From Acanthornis magna (lineage: Eukaryota > Chordata > Aves > Passeriformes > Acanthizidae), in the NCBI GenBank assembly GCA_036785705.1, contig JAWUZG010000015.1, positions 2,557,001 through 2,621,000 of the forward strand: a DNA stretch of 64,000 bases, given 5' to 3'. Of the stretch, positions 39,308-51,213 are shown one piece after another. The stretch's first letter is position 1. Each line of letters begins with the position of its first letter. The notes under the pieces were generated by a model that was not told the DNA's origin, did no database searches, and saw only the letters and a program-made list of their open reading frames with translations. The position numbers were made by a program, and so were the translations under genes.

Positions 39308-42300
39308 TAGATAGCCTGGGGTCTTCATTTCACCCAGAAAACTTGGGTGAGTTGCTGTTCCTTGGTGATCCTTGACCTGTTCAGTAGCCAAACTTAGGGA
39401 ATACAGATATTAGAAATTGGCAGATTGTATATCAGATCTTTTAGACCAGTGTGCATCATCCTGAAAGGGTGACCAGTCAGTAAGATCTTTGTGTTGTTAT
39501 GATTAATATTTAAAAAAAAGTTTCCCTCATGTCCGAGCAGATTTTCCATCTTCTTTTCCCCTGTGTTTTTATCTTTTGCAGCACATGCAGAATCTCAGGA
39601 ATTTAGTCAATGTATGCCTGTAGGGGACCAGACTATGTAAGGAACTCTCAGCTGATTAAATCAGTGAATCCAAATTGAATCTGGACCTTCTCAGGAAAGC
39701 CCAGGCTCAATTTGCATTGATTGGGGGAGTGATAATATACTGTGAGCACAAAACTCTGCCCAGGAAAGTGCTTCAGTGGAGAAACCACTGGCACTGATTA
39801 GTCATATATGCAGATATTGCCTGGACATCTGCAGACTCTGCTTCAGGAAGATTTGTAGCACAGTAAATATTTGTCTTCCAGCTCCTTGAAAAAAACCTTT
39901 TAACATATAATTTTTACTGTTAGAAACATATATTTTGTAATGGGATTTTTCTTTGAAAGAACCTGAGCTGAGGTCTTGGGGGTTCTGCATAAAATTTGGT
40001 GTGATGGGAATGAAACATGGCTTCTCCTCTAGATGGATATATTTATTTTACATCACCCCAAATGCAGGAGGATCCTGGCTGTGAGGACCCAGGTTGAATT
40101 AACACTGGTTTTGAGATAAAAACCCATTAAAAATCACTTCAGTCCTGTAATCTAACCTCCATAAGCCATAATGCAGCTCTTCCAAATCCTAAATGTGTTC
40201 CAAGATTTGTCTGGTGGTAGGAGATCTTGTTTTTATTAAGTGCCTCAGGGGTGAGACAGCAGCAAATAAGAATAAAGAATTCCTTAACTAACTGCAGACA
40301 TTCTTGGGAATATTGGGAGTCTTACAAAGAAAAAAAGTAAAACTGTGACATCCTGGGTCCCCAGTGGCCTCCAAGTCTTTCGGGTTAATAGGATCAACTC
40401 TGAGGTATTTTTGCACTTCCATTCAGAAGCAGAATGTTTGTTCCTTTCCTCTGGGGAAAAATCAGTTGAAATACATCAGCTTGACTACAAACATTCAGTT
40501 TTGGGAGTGCATCTCTGTGTAGCAGGCAGACCTTTTGTGTTTTACACTGGAGACACTGACTTACGCTTTAGATGGGGAAGAGACCCCTTTCTGTTCTGGG
40601 AATTGCCATGGAATTTAAAGTTGTTCTTCCTGGTGTTTAACTTCCTGGACAATGTTTTTGGTTTTTTTTTTTTGCCACCACAAGTAGAGATTCTTGCCAT
40701 GCAGACTTTGTAATAAATTAGTAGGTTGCTTATGCAGCTGTACAAGCAGCATGGCTTTTGTGGCAGCAGAAAGGTTATTTATTGGCAGTGGACCTGACTC
40801 TTTTTCACACTGTTGTCAATAAAAGTGGAAGGATGATTAACCTGCATTTCTGGGATGAAATGTGCTCCTTTAGGTGTAAACCATAGGACAATTCCTGTGG
40901 ATGTTATTACTGGGAATGTTTTGGAACCTGCAGGAGGATTATTTAAATATCACTGATATCAGTTATTCACGTAGTTTCTCCAGGTTTCCCAGGGTGCACA
41001 TCTGTTCTTACCCCAGAGAAAGGAGCAAACAAAGAAAAGTTTTAAATTGGAATGAAGCATAGCTGTGATAACAGCAAACCCTGCTCTTCCCTTGGGCTAT
41101 CAGTGTTCCCACAGCCTGCCCAGGTCTGTAATTTCAGTCAGTTAAGACAGGAGGAATGAGTGCCCAAAATGAGCACTTGGCGAAGTACCTCTGGAAATTA
41201 GTCCTTTCTGCTTCTCCAGGTTTCACAGTGAGATCAGAACTGTGTTCTTGCTCACGCTGATCCCAAGCACACCTCAGGTGACCACCCACTCTGGGGCTTG
41301 GTTGCCTGCACAGCTTTTTTGATGCTGCTTCAGGTGACAGAGCTGAAAAAGCGGAGAAATTCCTTGTGGGGTGTCTCCCCGAGATCCCTGTGGGCACATT
41401 TGTTATCTGCTTTTCCAGCATCAGCTCTTTTTCTGTGTTAGATTTTACTTGCCTTCTCATGGCTAAACGTGATCCGTGTTTTTCACAGATCTGTCACAGG
41501 AAAATAAATGCTTAAATGAGAACATTTTTCTTTATGGACTGAGAAACTCCTAAATTTGTATGTCAAGCCTGGCACACGCTCCTTTGTAGGAGGTCATAAA
41601 GTCTGTAGGCTGGAACACAAGTCTGCATTCCGTCTCTGGCCCTGCAACCATCCATTAATCATTATTTCCAGTTATAAAACAATATATTCATAGCTGCTTC
41701 ACCAGGGTTTTCTGGGATTAGCTGTGAGCAGAGCCCTGCAGTGCACACAGCAGTGTCCCCACACTAAGGGGACCCAGCTCTGGGTCCAGGTTGTGTCTGG
41801 GCAAGGAGGGATCGGTGTCGGAGCTTGGGGACATCGTTGGGTCTGTGACTCCCTGCCACAGTGGTGTCTCTGCTCAGCTCCAGCCTCGCTGCTCCCCCAG
41901 TTTCCCACACCGCTCCCCATCAGTCCTGCCCACCCCCAGGTGGTGTAAAGGGACCTAAAGGACAATGGGATTTTTACTGCCCCTCTTGGCCTCAAATGAA
42001 GTGAAGCATACTGCCTCGGGCTGTTCCTGCAAAGCCAGCAGCTTGCTATGGATTAAGCTGCTTAATCAATCCACACAAACCGTTCCATGCTGCTTCCTGG
42101 TGGTCAATACCTCCAGCCACTTGCCATTTCAGCAGCTTACAGACTAATGATCCTTCATTCTGCAGACAGAGATGTGCCAGAAAGCAAAAGTTGCTAAATA
42201 GCCACTCTAGACGGAGCTGTAAAATCCTTTTGCCCCTGTCCTTTCCCACCACCATCAGCTGGTAGCATAGCAACTGCTGAAGCTGCTTGAACTTGAGTTG

Positions 42301-42350
42301 ACCTGAAATTACATGTTTCTCAGTTTACGTGTTTATTAACGCCTTTCTGC

Positions 42351-42370
42351 TTTTTTTTTTTTTTTTTTTT
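42351..42370. repeat. Poly-T tract (20)
   Basis: Uninterrupted run of T between CTTTCTGC and GGTTCTCG. Confidence 0.95.
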
Positions 42371-45300
42371 GGTTCTCGTTGAGTTTACATTTTTCAGCCC
42401 CTGTGGGAGATTAGCAGCTTGTTCATGCAGAAAGCAGAAATAGACTTAATAACATGTGATAGATGAGCTCAGATAGACCCTGGAATTAGAAACATGAGAG
42501 AGAGCTGAAGGTGGCCCTGAGCAGTGACTGGTGGAGAAGGCCTTTGCTGGGATCCTTTTGGTGGGATGTGGATGCACTTTTCCGCAGTATTGTGCAGACT
42601 TTCTGGAGCCATGAGGAAGAGCAGAATGCCACAGACAGGTTTTTCAGATTGTAACGTTGGAGAAGTGGCTGTTAAAGGAAGCAGAGTGGGTTGGAAATCA
42701 GCAGAGTTTATAAACCCTGGGATTTCTCACCTCGGGGAGAGAGAACTCAGACATAGGGTCAGGAGTAGCCTGCAGCTTGAATGGTGGCTGGTGCTTGTGC
42801 CCTTGCAGCAATTTCTAGTGGAGGAATCAGTGTTTTGGCCAGTTTCTGGAATGCTCCTGTGTTTTCATCTCCCTTATTGAAGGAGAGATGATGCTTAGTT
42901 CTCACACTTTTGTAATTAATGTATTGAGATATGTTCTTATATTAAAGCCTAACTTGCTTTTCTTCATAGGTAATTTCAAGATTTGTATAAAACTCTAGTG
43001 CACACATAGTTGATATGCCTGTCATCAAGTCCAAGAAATGAGGGAAGCAGCAAAAATTTAAAATTACTAATTGTTGTGTGAGGAAAACATATCAAAGATA
43101 AGTTTGGAGGACAGGACTAGGTTCAAGCATGCTGGACGTGCTCCCTGTGGAGCAAAATGGAGCAGTTAGATGCTGGATAGTGAAAGTCATGGTCTTTTTT
43201 AAAATTTTTACTGGTATTTTGGTCAAATGAAACCTGAACCATTTTTCTGTGTGTGACACAATCTCAACAGATGGGACTAAGATGCTCCATTCTCAGAACA
43301 GTCTTAGTAAGAGAATGAAATCCTTTCCCTGTCAGGCACTTTAAGCACTGAATTATTAAATCAAAGAGCATCACTGTCACCAGTGCACTCTCTGGCTGCA
43401 TACATAAAAGGAAAGTGAGTTGTGCTCACCTTGTCCAGAGAAAGGCACCATCATTTATCTCCATGTGATGGGTTTAGACTGCAGCATCTGAGCTCTGCTG
43501 CCCTGAGTGAGGCCATTCAGACAGAATTCAAGGGGCTCACAGGTGCTCAGAATTATTTCTTGGCTTTCCTTAATGGACTGATCCACTACCTCGCTGTATT
43601 TCACACTGAGGGCCCTGTGCTGAGAAAATAAAAGTAAGGAGGTAAAATGCAGCTCAGCTCTATTTTAATCCCAGTCAGAAGATGGGGGGATCAGGGAGAA
43701 GTTAATTTTGTCTGTCTTAGACATGTGCCTTAAGGTGAGCCCATTTCTCTCCACTGACAATTAACCTGAGATAATTAATACAGGCTGGAACACAGACAAA
43801 CTACATGGTGAAAGTCAGGCTATTTGTAATCAGCTCATGGATGCACAGAGCTCCTTGTGCTGGGCCTCTCGTGGTCCATGAAAGATCCCTGTAAACAGGA
43901 GAACATCCCAGGAGCAGCAAGAAGCACATCACTGCTCTCCTCTGTGATGTGTTTTTGTAGCTATTTTGCAGCTGACAAACTCGGAAAATTACACGGCCTT
44001 TAAAAGTGAGAGTTAATTGTCCATAATTCCAGCCCTGGGGAGCTTGTAACTTCTGGAGATTACCTCCGGAGCCTGCCTGGGCTCTGTGGAGGGCAGCACT
44101 CCCATCCGTGTGGAAAGGTTGCCTGCTGGCAGTGCACGAGGCTCGGCAATGTGTTTGCTGCAAAACTGTGATCCTACACACCAATACCGAGAGTCTATAG
44201 CCACTTTTTTAAACTCAGTCACAGTACAAATGATGACTCAAAGAGAAGCATTCAGGTCTAATCTGTGTGTGTTCTTGTAATAAGCTTTACAATTAGAGCA
44301 CAGGCTCTTCCATCTAATTCACTTAATTTACGCTGGGAAATGAGATACTGTTCAACTAATCCGATGCTATTTTCTCCTTTATTAGAGAATGAAAGCATCC
44401 TCTGAGGCTCTGGTGGGATTCAGGCTAAGCTTCTGAGACACAAATGGTGTGAAATGCTAATGAATGAGCACGCTGCTGTAATTCCCACTTGGGATCTGGT
44501 GCCCATCTCCTTGAGCCTCTCACACCACTGGAAGGGTTGGCAGGAGGTGCTGGGCCTGTTCCAGCTCTTTGTGCTCTCTGTAAATGTTTGTTTGATAAGA
44601 TGACACTGATAGAGATGAGCCTTCTTCAGCCAGGATTTGCTCCAGCTGCCCTGCATGGGGAGTGCAGTGCTTTCAGGAAATGGTTAAGAGGTTTTCTCCT
44701 GCTCTGCAGCAGCTCCTGGAAGTGTTGTTGTGTTCCCTTCAGTCCTGCACAGCCCGGTTGCTGTGTTTAGAACACATGTTCGAGTCACCAAGGAGCATTT
44801 CCTCTGCTTACTGAGGGGAAAATACATGGAGAATGTTTATTTGTTTGCACCAGGCTGATGGAACAAGTTCTCCCTTTGTACCACACCTCCGCTGCTGTGA
44901 GATGTTAAGGGAATAGTCTGTAGTCTTTGGATTTGGGCTTTGGGGGATGTTAGAAGACAATCTGCCAAATGTTGAGTCCCTTGCTCCACTGGCTGTTTTG
45001 GTGCTATTGATTGCTGTCCCTGGGATCTGCTCATCTCCTTTTTTTCATTTTTGTGCTGATTCTTTGACTACTTTGCTCAATTCTTTCACATTTTATGGTT
45101 CATTTTTTACTTTCTCCCCACTTTTTTACATGGAAAGTGTGGTGAGTCCCCTGTGGGCATAAGCACCAGCTCTTGAGGGAAATGCAGAAGGGAAAAAAAC
45201 ACATTACACACTGGCAAATACACACTGAGTATTTTATACCAGAGTACTAAAGCTACTTATCAGTGTGTTAGTAAATTCTGTGTTGGGAAGAAGCGTCAGA

Positions 45301-46079
45301 TGGAGAGCTGTGAGGTGGAATGTGCTGATTCCTAGAGCAGGGCTCCATGCCACAGGACAGGAATGCTCACGGAGGAGAGCTGTGTGGGTGATGTTTGCCT
45401 GCTGGGAATGCTCTGTTCCATTGTGGGCTGCAAACACCAACAGGAAATGCTTTTGCACCTCTAAAATGGATAAACCTCTGAAACCATTGCCCCTCGGTCT
45501 ACAGGCTGCAGAAATCCTAAATCTTCTTCTTCCCCCACTTTTCTGGGTTTTGGCTTTAATTAAATATTCACAGTTTTTAATTTCAGAATTGTTGTTTTCA
45601 CAATTGTTTCTGGGTGCTTTTCCTGGAGCTCAGACAGACCAAATCATTCCCTGGTGCCATTTACACGTCCAGGTGAATTAATGAATCATTTTATTACTGC
45701 TGCTGACATACTCTTATAACTCTGTTGATATGTGCCACTGCTGTCAGCCTGTTCCAGCACTGTGAGACAGAGCTGAACGTTTCTCTTTAAGACAAAAACT
45801 ATTAGTGCAGTGTCAGCACAGTGAAATCTTCTCATGTTAAATATTGTAAAATCCAGGTGCCTTTTTATTTGTGTAATAAATGGAGCTGAGAGTTTGGACC
45901 ATCACTAGAAAACAAAATTTACCTGCTGCATTTATGAAAATAAGCTCTGCCACTGTAAATATTGGCACTCAGAGCCCAGAATATGCATTGCTACGGTGTA
46001 AAATTAGGAAAAGTGCCCATGGATGCTGCTCAGATAGTCTGGCTATTGTGGAGAAAACAATATAAATACATTTTGTTCT

Positions 46080-46114
46080 GTTTTTTCTTTTTTTTTTCCC
46101 TTTTTTTTTTTCTT
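46080..46114. repeat. Interrupted T-rich tract
   Basis: Runs of T broken by single C or CCC. Confidence 0.85.
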
Positions 46115-46955
46115 GAAAGAGTCTTGAGAAGCTTAAAATTGGGTTTCCTTGCCTTCCAGTCCCCTCCTTATCCATCTGGCAAGCACAGTCCACAGCTGCT
46201 CATGTAGGACGTGGTGAGAAAAGCTTTTACAATTCCCTTTAGCAGGGGAATGAGCAGGATCATGTTGGAAAACACAGATCATGCTTGTCAGGCAAATATC
46301 TTTCGATAGCAAGTCCCATCCTCACCTTTTCAACCCCCAAAGAATAAGAACCACAGTTCTCTTCTGATCTTACATTAGAACCTGTGCTCTGTTGTATGGA
46401 TGTGAGGAAGAAAAATGCAGAATTGTTGCACTTGGTGATACATCAGAGTTTTGTGGCATTAGGGCTTGGGGTTTTTTTGTCTAAAACCACCCACAGCCCA
46501 TCCCATGCAAATGAGAGTTTATGGTCACCATGTCTGTACAGTTTCTCAGAGTTTGTTATGAATAACTAAAATTTTTTTAAAATCATATAAAATTCATAGT
46601 TTAAGAGGCATATCCAGCTGTTATAAGATTGCATTTTCTGTAATGTCTTTCTTTATGGATTATTTCTCAGGAGAAAGTGGCAACAGTGGTTGAGGATTTC
46701 TTTGTAGTTTTTCAGTCTTCCCAGCTGCATCTTAAGGATTCATGGAGCCAATTTTTCTTCCATCATAAAAAAATGCTTAGAATTGCCTTGCTTAGAAAGC
46801 CAAATAAAGAGATATTTCAGCGGTAGAGTAGAAACACTCCAGGATATTTGCCAAAAAGTAAAATACATTTGTTTTCCACAACAGTTGAAAAGTAGAGTGT
46901 TAATGGTACTGAGAGTGTAAGGGTTCAGGAAGTGTCCGGATGATGTTTTGTCATT

Positions 46956-47219
46956 GTAGAATCCCAGAATGGTTTGGGTGGGAAGGGACCTTAAAAATCA
47001 TCTCATCCCACCCCAGCCATGGGCAGGGACACCTTCCACTGTCCCAGGTTGCTCCAAGCCCTGTCCAGCCTGGCCTTGGACACTGCCAGGGATCCAGGGG
47101 CAGCCACAGCTTCTCTGGGCACCTGTGCCAGGGCCTGCCCACCCTCCCAGGGAAGGATTCCTTCCCAATATCCCATCTGTCCCTGCCCTCTGGCAGTTTA
47201 AAACCATCACCCCCCATTT
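46956..47219 (-). mobile_element. CR1 LINE 3' fragment, longer copy of the main subfamily
   Basis: GAATCCCAGAATGGTTTGGG through the shared blocks and beyond the point where the sister copies stop: CCCACCCTCCCAGGGAAGGA, then TCCCTGCCCTCTGGCAG and TAAAACCATCACCCCCC. About 260 bp. It shows what sequence lies upstream of the common truncation point. Confidence 0.93.
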
Positions 47220-47251
47220 TCCTGTCACTATACATGACTGAGTTTTAGGTG

Positions 47252-47318
47252 GTCCTGCAAGGAACAGGGAGCTGGGCTTGATCCTTGTGGGTCTCGAGAT
47301 TCTTTGTGATTCTTTTTG
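47252..47318 (+). mobile_element. CR1 LINE 3' end, opposite orientation to its neighbour
   Basis: GTCCTGCAAGGAACAGGGAG, CTGGGCTTGATCCTTGTGGG, then GATTCTTTGTGATTCTTT. This is the last ~65 bp of a forward CR1 with a degenerate ATTCTNTG tail, ~30 bp from the end of the reverse copy. Confidence 0.78.
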
Positions 47319-48021
47319 GCCTATTTTGGTCCTTCATGTTAGCTTTGTTTTCTCACGCTCTTTGCAGAACTAAAATTCTGGGCATTTTGAGCAGTGTTCA
47401 GCCTTCTGAGCTGTGTTTTCTTTTCTAACAGGAGGAGAAAAGCACACCCCAAATTCCTCGATTTCTGCACAACTGGACTTGCTTTGCACATTCAATAAAA
47501 TGGTCAATAACTCCTGGTTTTTTGGGGTTTTTTTTGAGCCTGTACTACATATATCTCTTGTCTTCTTAAAAGAGAGCACCCATAACCACATTTTTCTGTG
47601 CCCTTCCCGAGTGTGGGGTTCCAGTTGGGTATTCCAGCTGCAGCAGTCCAGTTCCAGATGTGCTTCTTGCTGGGCAGCCTTTTGCTTCCTCCTCTCTGTC
47701 TGAGTGCAGCAGGCCGGGCAAAGCTTGTGATGTAAAAATAAATTGTGATATAAAGTGGTGTTGGGATGAAATGGGGCTGAAAATATGGCTGTTCACAATT
47801 ATGTGTGTACAAGGCCAATCTGTCACCATGTTTGTTTAATCAAGGTCAAATAGAGATTTTAATTAAAATAGTGAGCTCATAACATCAGGCTGGTCGTCTG
47901 TAGCCAGCAAGAGGGTTTCGTTACAGGGAGCAAAAAAATGCTGTTCATTTCTGTGCCAGTTTTGCTAAATAATGGGTAACTTGTTTGGATCATTTGCAGT
48001 AATTTGACAGAGAGTGATATT

Positions 48022-48038
48022 AAAAAAAAAAAAAAAAA
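48022..48038. repeat. Poly-A tract (17)
   Basis: Uninterrupted run of A after GATATT. Confidence 0.95.
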
Positions 48039-49298
48039 GTTTTGCTCCAGTTGGTGCCCATAGGAAAGAACCCATTACTTTCAGTGAGGTGGGACTGATC
48101 CTTGAATAACTGCTGGAGCAGCTGCATATCTTAGTTCCTTGAATTAAAAAAAAAGGAGCAATATTTTAGTTTAGTAGGGAATTTAATAGTTTAAATTCCT
48201 CATCGTATAATTTTTTACAGCACCTGTTTTTCAAAGGGTAGAGAAAGGGGAAAATAAATGGGGGAGAAAGGGAAACCACAATCACTTTTTTTTTTGGTGG
48301 GGAAGCTTTGGATTTGGACAAAAGTAGACAAGATGGGCATGCTGGGTGACATCTTAATTTAAATCAGTGTCGCAATCGCAATTTCTAAACTTGCTAGATG
48401 AGATTTTCATGTCTGCTTAGCAGGATAAACTGCTCTATTAATTAAGCTCAGTCCCATAAATCTCTTCTAACTTGCCATCAAATCCCAGAGTAACCTGGCT
48501 CACGTTGCTGTTGAAGTCTGCAGCCCAGGAGAATGGAGTTTAATATTTCATTTTTCTTGTGTTCAGCTATGATGTGACTTGTAAGATGTAGTTTTTGCAT
48601 TGGGAATAAAAATCACCAAGTCTATCTTTTAATTGTCTTCCACCAAGACACAAGTAATAAACTGCTTGTGATTTATAATAATTTGATTTTTAATGAAAAG
48701 GTATCCACACATGTTTCTTGAAAACAATTTTCTTGGAGAAATAACTTTGTAAGTCAAAACATAATCAGCCTGGCATTTCATATCAGAAAAAGATTCTGGC
48801 AGGAGTTATGGGAACGGTGCAGAATAGAAGCAGAAATAGATATTCCACAGAAAACATTGCTGGCATCACTGGTTTTTGTTCATGCTGGATACCTGCCACA
48901 ATTACAATTCAGACTGGTTTTTTTTCCAGAGGTACAATGCACAACTCCTGCAGTCAGTCACAAGGAGATAGAATGGCTTGTTGTGAACAGCCAAAGGGAA
49001 TGTAATTAAGCAAAATTTCAGTTGATCATTTTATATAACAGTTCCTGTGCATTTGTTTCTCTTCACTGAGCAGATCTTTACCTGCAAGAATTGTCCTGAG
49101 GGCAAAATCCAATCTTCCTCCCATCATGTGGTGCTCAAAGTCCTTTCTTCCACATTTCTGTGGTTCCTGGATTTTTCCAGCTCTCTGAGTCCTTTAAGGA
49201 ATCACATATAGGAGAGAGGGGCTCAGAGTGACTCCCACAGAACTCTAAAATTAGCATTATGTTGGAACATCTGTACGTTCCTTTTCTGAGAGAGAGAG

Positions 49299-49470
49299 AT
49301 CACAGACTTGTTTGGGTTGGAAGGGACCTTAAAGTTCATCCCATCCCACCCCTGCCATGGGCAGGGACACCTCCCACTGTCCCAGGCTGCTCCAAGCCCT
49401 GTCCAGCCTGGCCTTGGACACTGCCAGGGATCCAGGGGCAGCCACAGCTTCTCTGGGCACCTGTGCCAGT
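49299..49470 (-). mobile_element. CR1 LINE 3' fragment
   Basis: GATCACAGACTTGTTTGGGT, GGAAGGGACCTTAAAGTTCA, ending at GGGCACCTGTGCCAG. Very similar to the copies at 11510 and 46956, about 172 bp, truncated inside the GGCACAGGTGCC palindrome. Confidence 0.93.
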
Positions 49471-50153
49471 GTTTCAAGCCCCTCTTGATAGTAATATTCT
49501 CCTTTTGTCACCTGATTTTCACGAAAGAATAGAGTTTGTGTCCTCTGAACTCAGGGCAAGCCACATTAGAGTGTGACAGAGGGAAGGCTAGACAAGATTC
49601 AGGAAATTGCTCATCTTCCTGCACAGTTCAGCTCAGGTTTTCAAAACCACAAGGTGTATGCTATTCATGTGGTTTCCAGTATGCAAGTGTTATTTACACT
49701 GACAGAGAGGGGAAAAAGAATAATAAAAATCAGGCAGGCAGCCAGAGCTCTCTAGATTTTTTTATCCTTTTTTGTAGCTTCCATCAAAGGGAGCTGCTGA
49801 GATGTCTTTTATCAGCTCGCTTTGCTTTTTCTCACAGAGGTGATGCTCAATAGCTGGTTCCTGCCTCCTCACGCTGCTCCTCAGACTTCCAGGCATTCTT
49901 CAAGTCTCATGCAGACTTTCCTGAGTACCTTTGCCCGTGAAGTTAAGCAAACTTTGCAATCAAACACAATAGGAGGTGTTGACTCAGTGTGGCCTTGGAG
50001 TTTTTCTTATTTCTGTGCTACCAAGAGCCCCAGTTAAAGCCAGTTCCGGCAGCATTCTGGCTACTGGTCATGGGAAGATCACTGCTGTTTAAATTTGCTA
50101 ATTTTTTGTCAGCCAGTGCTTTGATTAGAACATATATCCTGGTTTTTAATCTC

Positions 50154-50281
50154 TATTTTTTTGGTGGTTTTGGTTGTTTGTTTCTTTTTTGTTTGTTTTT
50201 GGGTTTGTTTGGTTGTTTGTTTGGTTGGTTGGTTGGCTTTTGGGGGGGGTTGTTTGGGGGATTTTTTGGGGTTTTTTTGTT
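50154..50281. repeat. G/T-only block with G-runs
   Basis: About 130 bp almost without A or C on the plus strand: GTTTG and GGTT units, then G runs of 8 (50242-50249), 5 (50256-50260) and 4 (50268-50271). It ends ~580 bp before the FN3 exon. Putative G-quadruplex on the strand that equals the pre-mRNA. Confidence 0.85.
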
Positions 50282-50844
50282 AAGGTCAGAAAATGAACAA
50301 GTGATTTGAGTTTTCCTCTTGTTGCTGATTGTGTCATGTTAAGCACTAGAATTTGACTGAACCACAGCACCATGGTCAATGTTTTGGATGTTCTGCTGTG
50401 TCAGGTCACAGGGCAGTACTGGAGACCTTTTATTCCTGCTATATGCTAAGGGCACTCTGCTGTTTTTATTTAAGATTTCTTCCCCCCTCCCTCACCCTCC
50501 AAGATTCTACTGAGTACTATTGCTCATATATTAAAAGAAGGAGCAAGTATAAACCTCACAATGATCCAAAAGACATTTTCATGTTCCATTTCAAACAGAA
50601 GTTGCTTTGTGGTTCCTGTATTTTCCCAGGTGTTTCTGAATTGGTAACGCTACCCCCAGTGTGGGGAGGCTGAATTTTTAGCACAAAAATCCCAAGCCAA
50701 ATTCTTTTCAGTAACAGATCCAATTCTTATAAAAGACTTGGTAGACGACAGGAGAAACAAAACAATATATTTACGCGAGATTTTGGGACAGCCTTACCGC
50801 ACAGACACATGGCAGAAATTTGGGGATTTTCTAACTGCTTGTGA

Positions 50845-51213
<369 letters not shown>

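Noticed and set aside
40952..40963. ACTGATATCAGT palindrome as a partner of the 8442-8525 inverted repeat
   Set aside because: Only the 12 bp core is shared; the flanking arms are absent, so this is probably chance.
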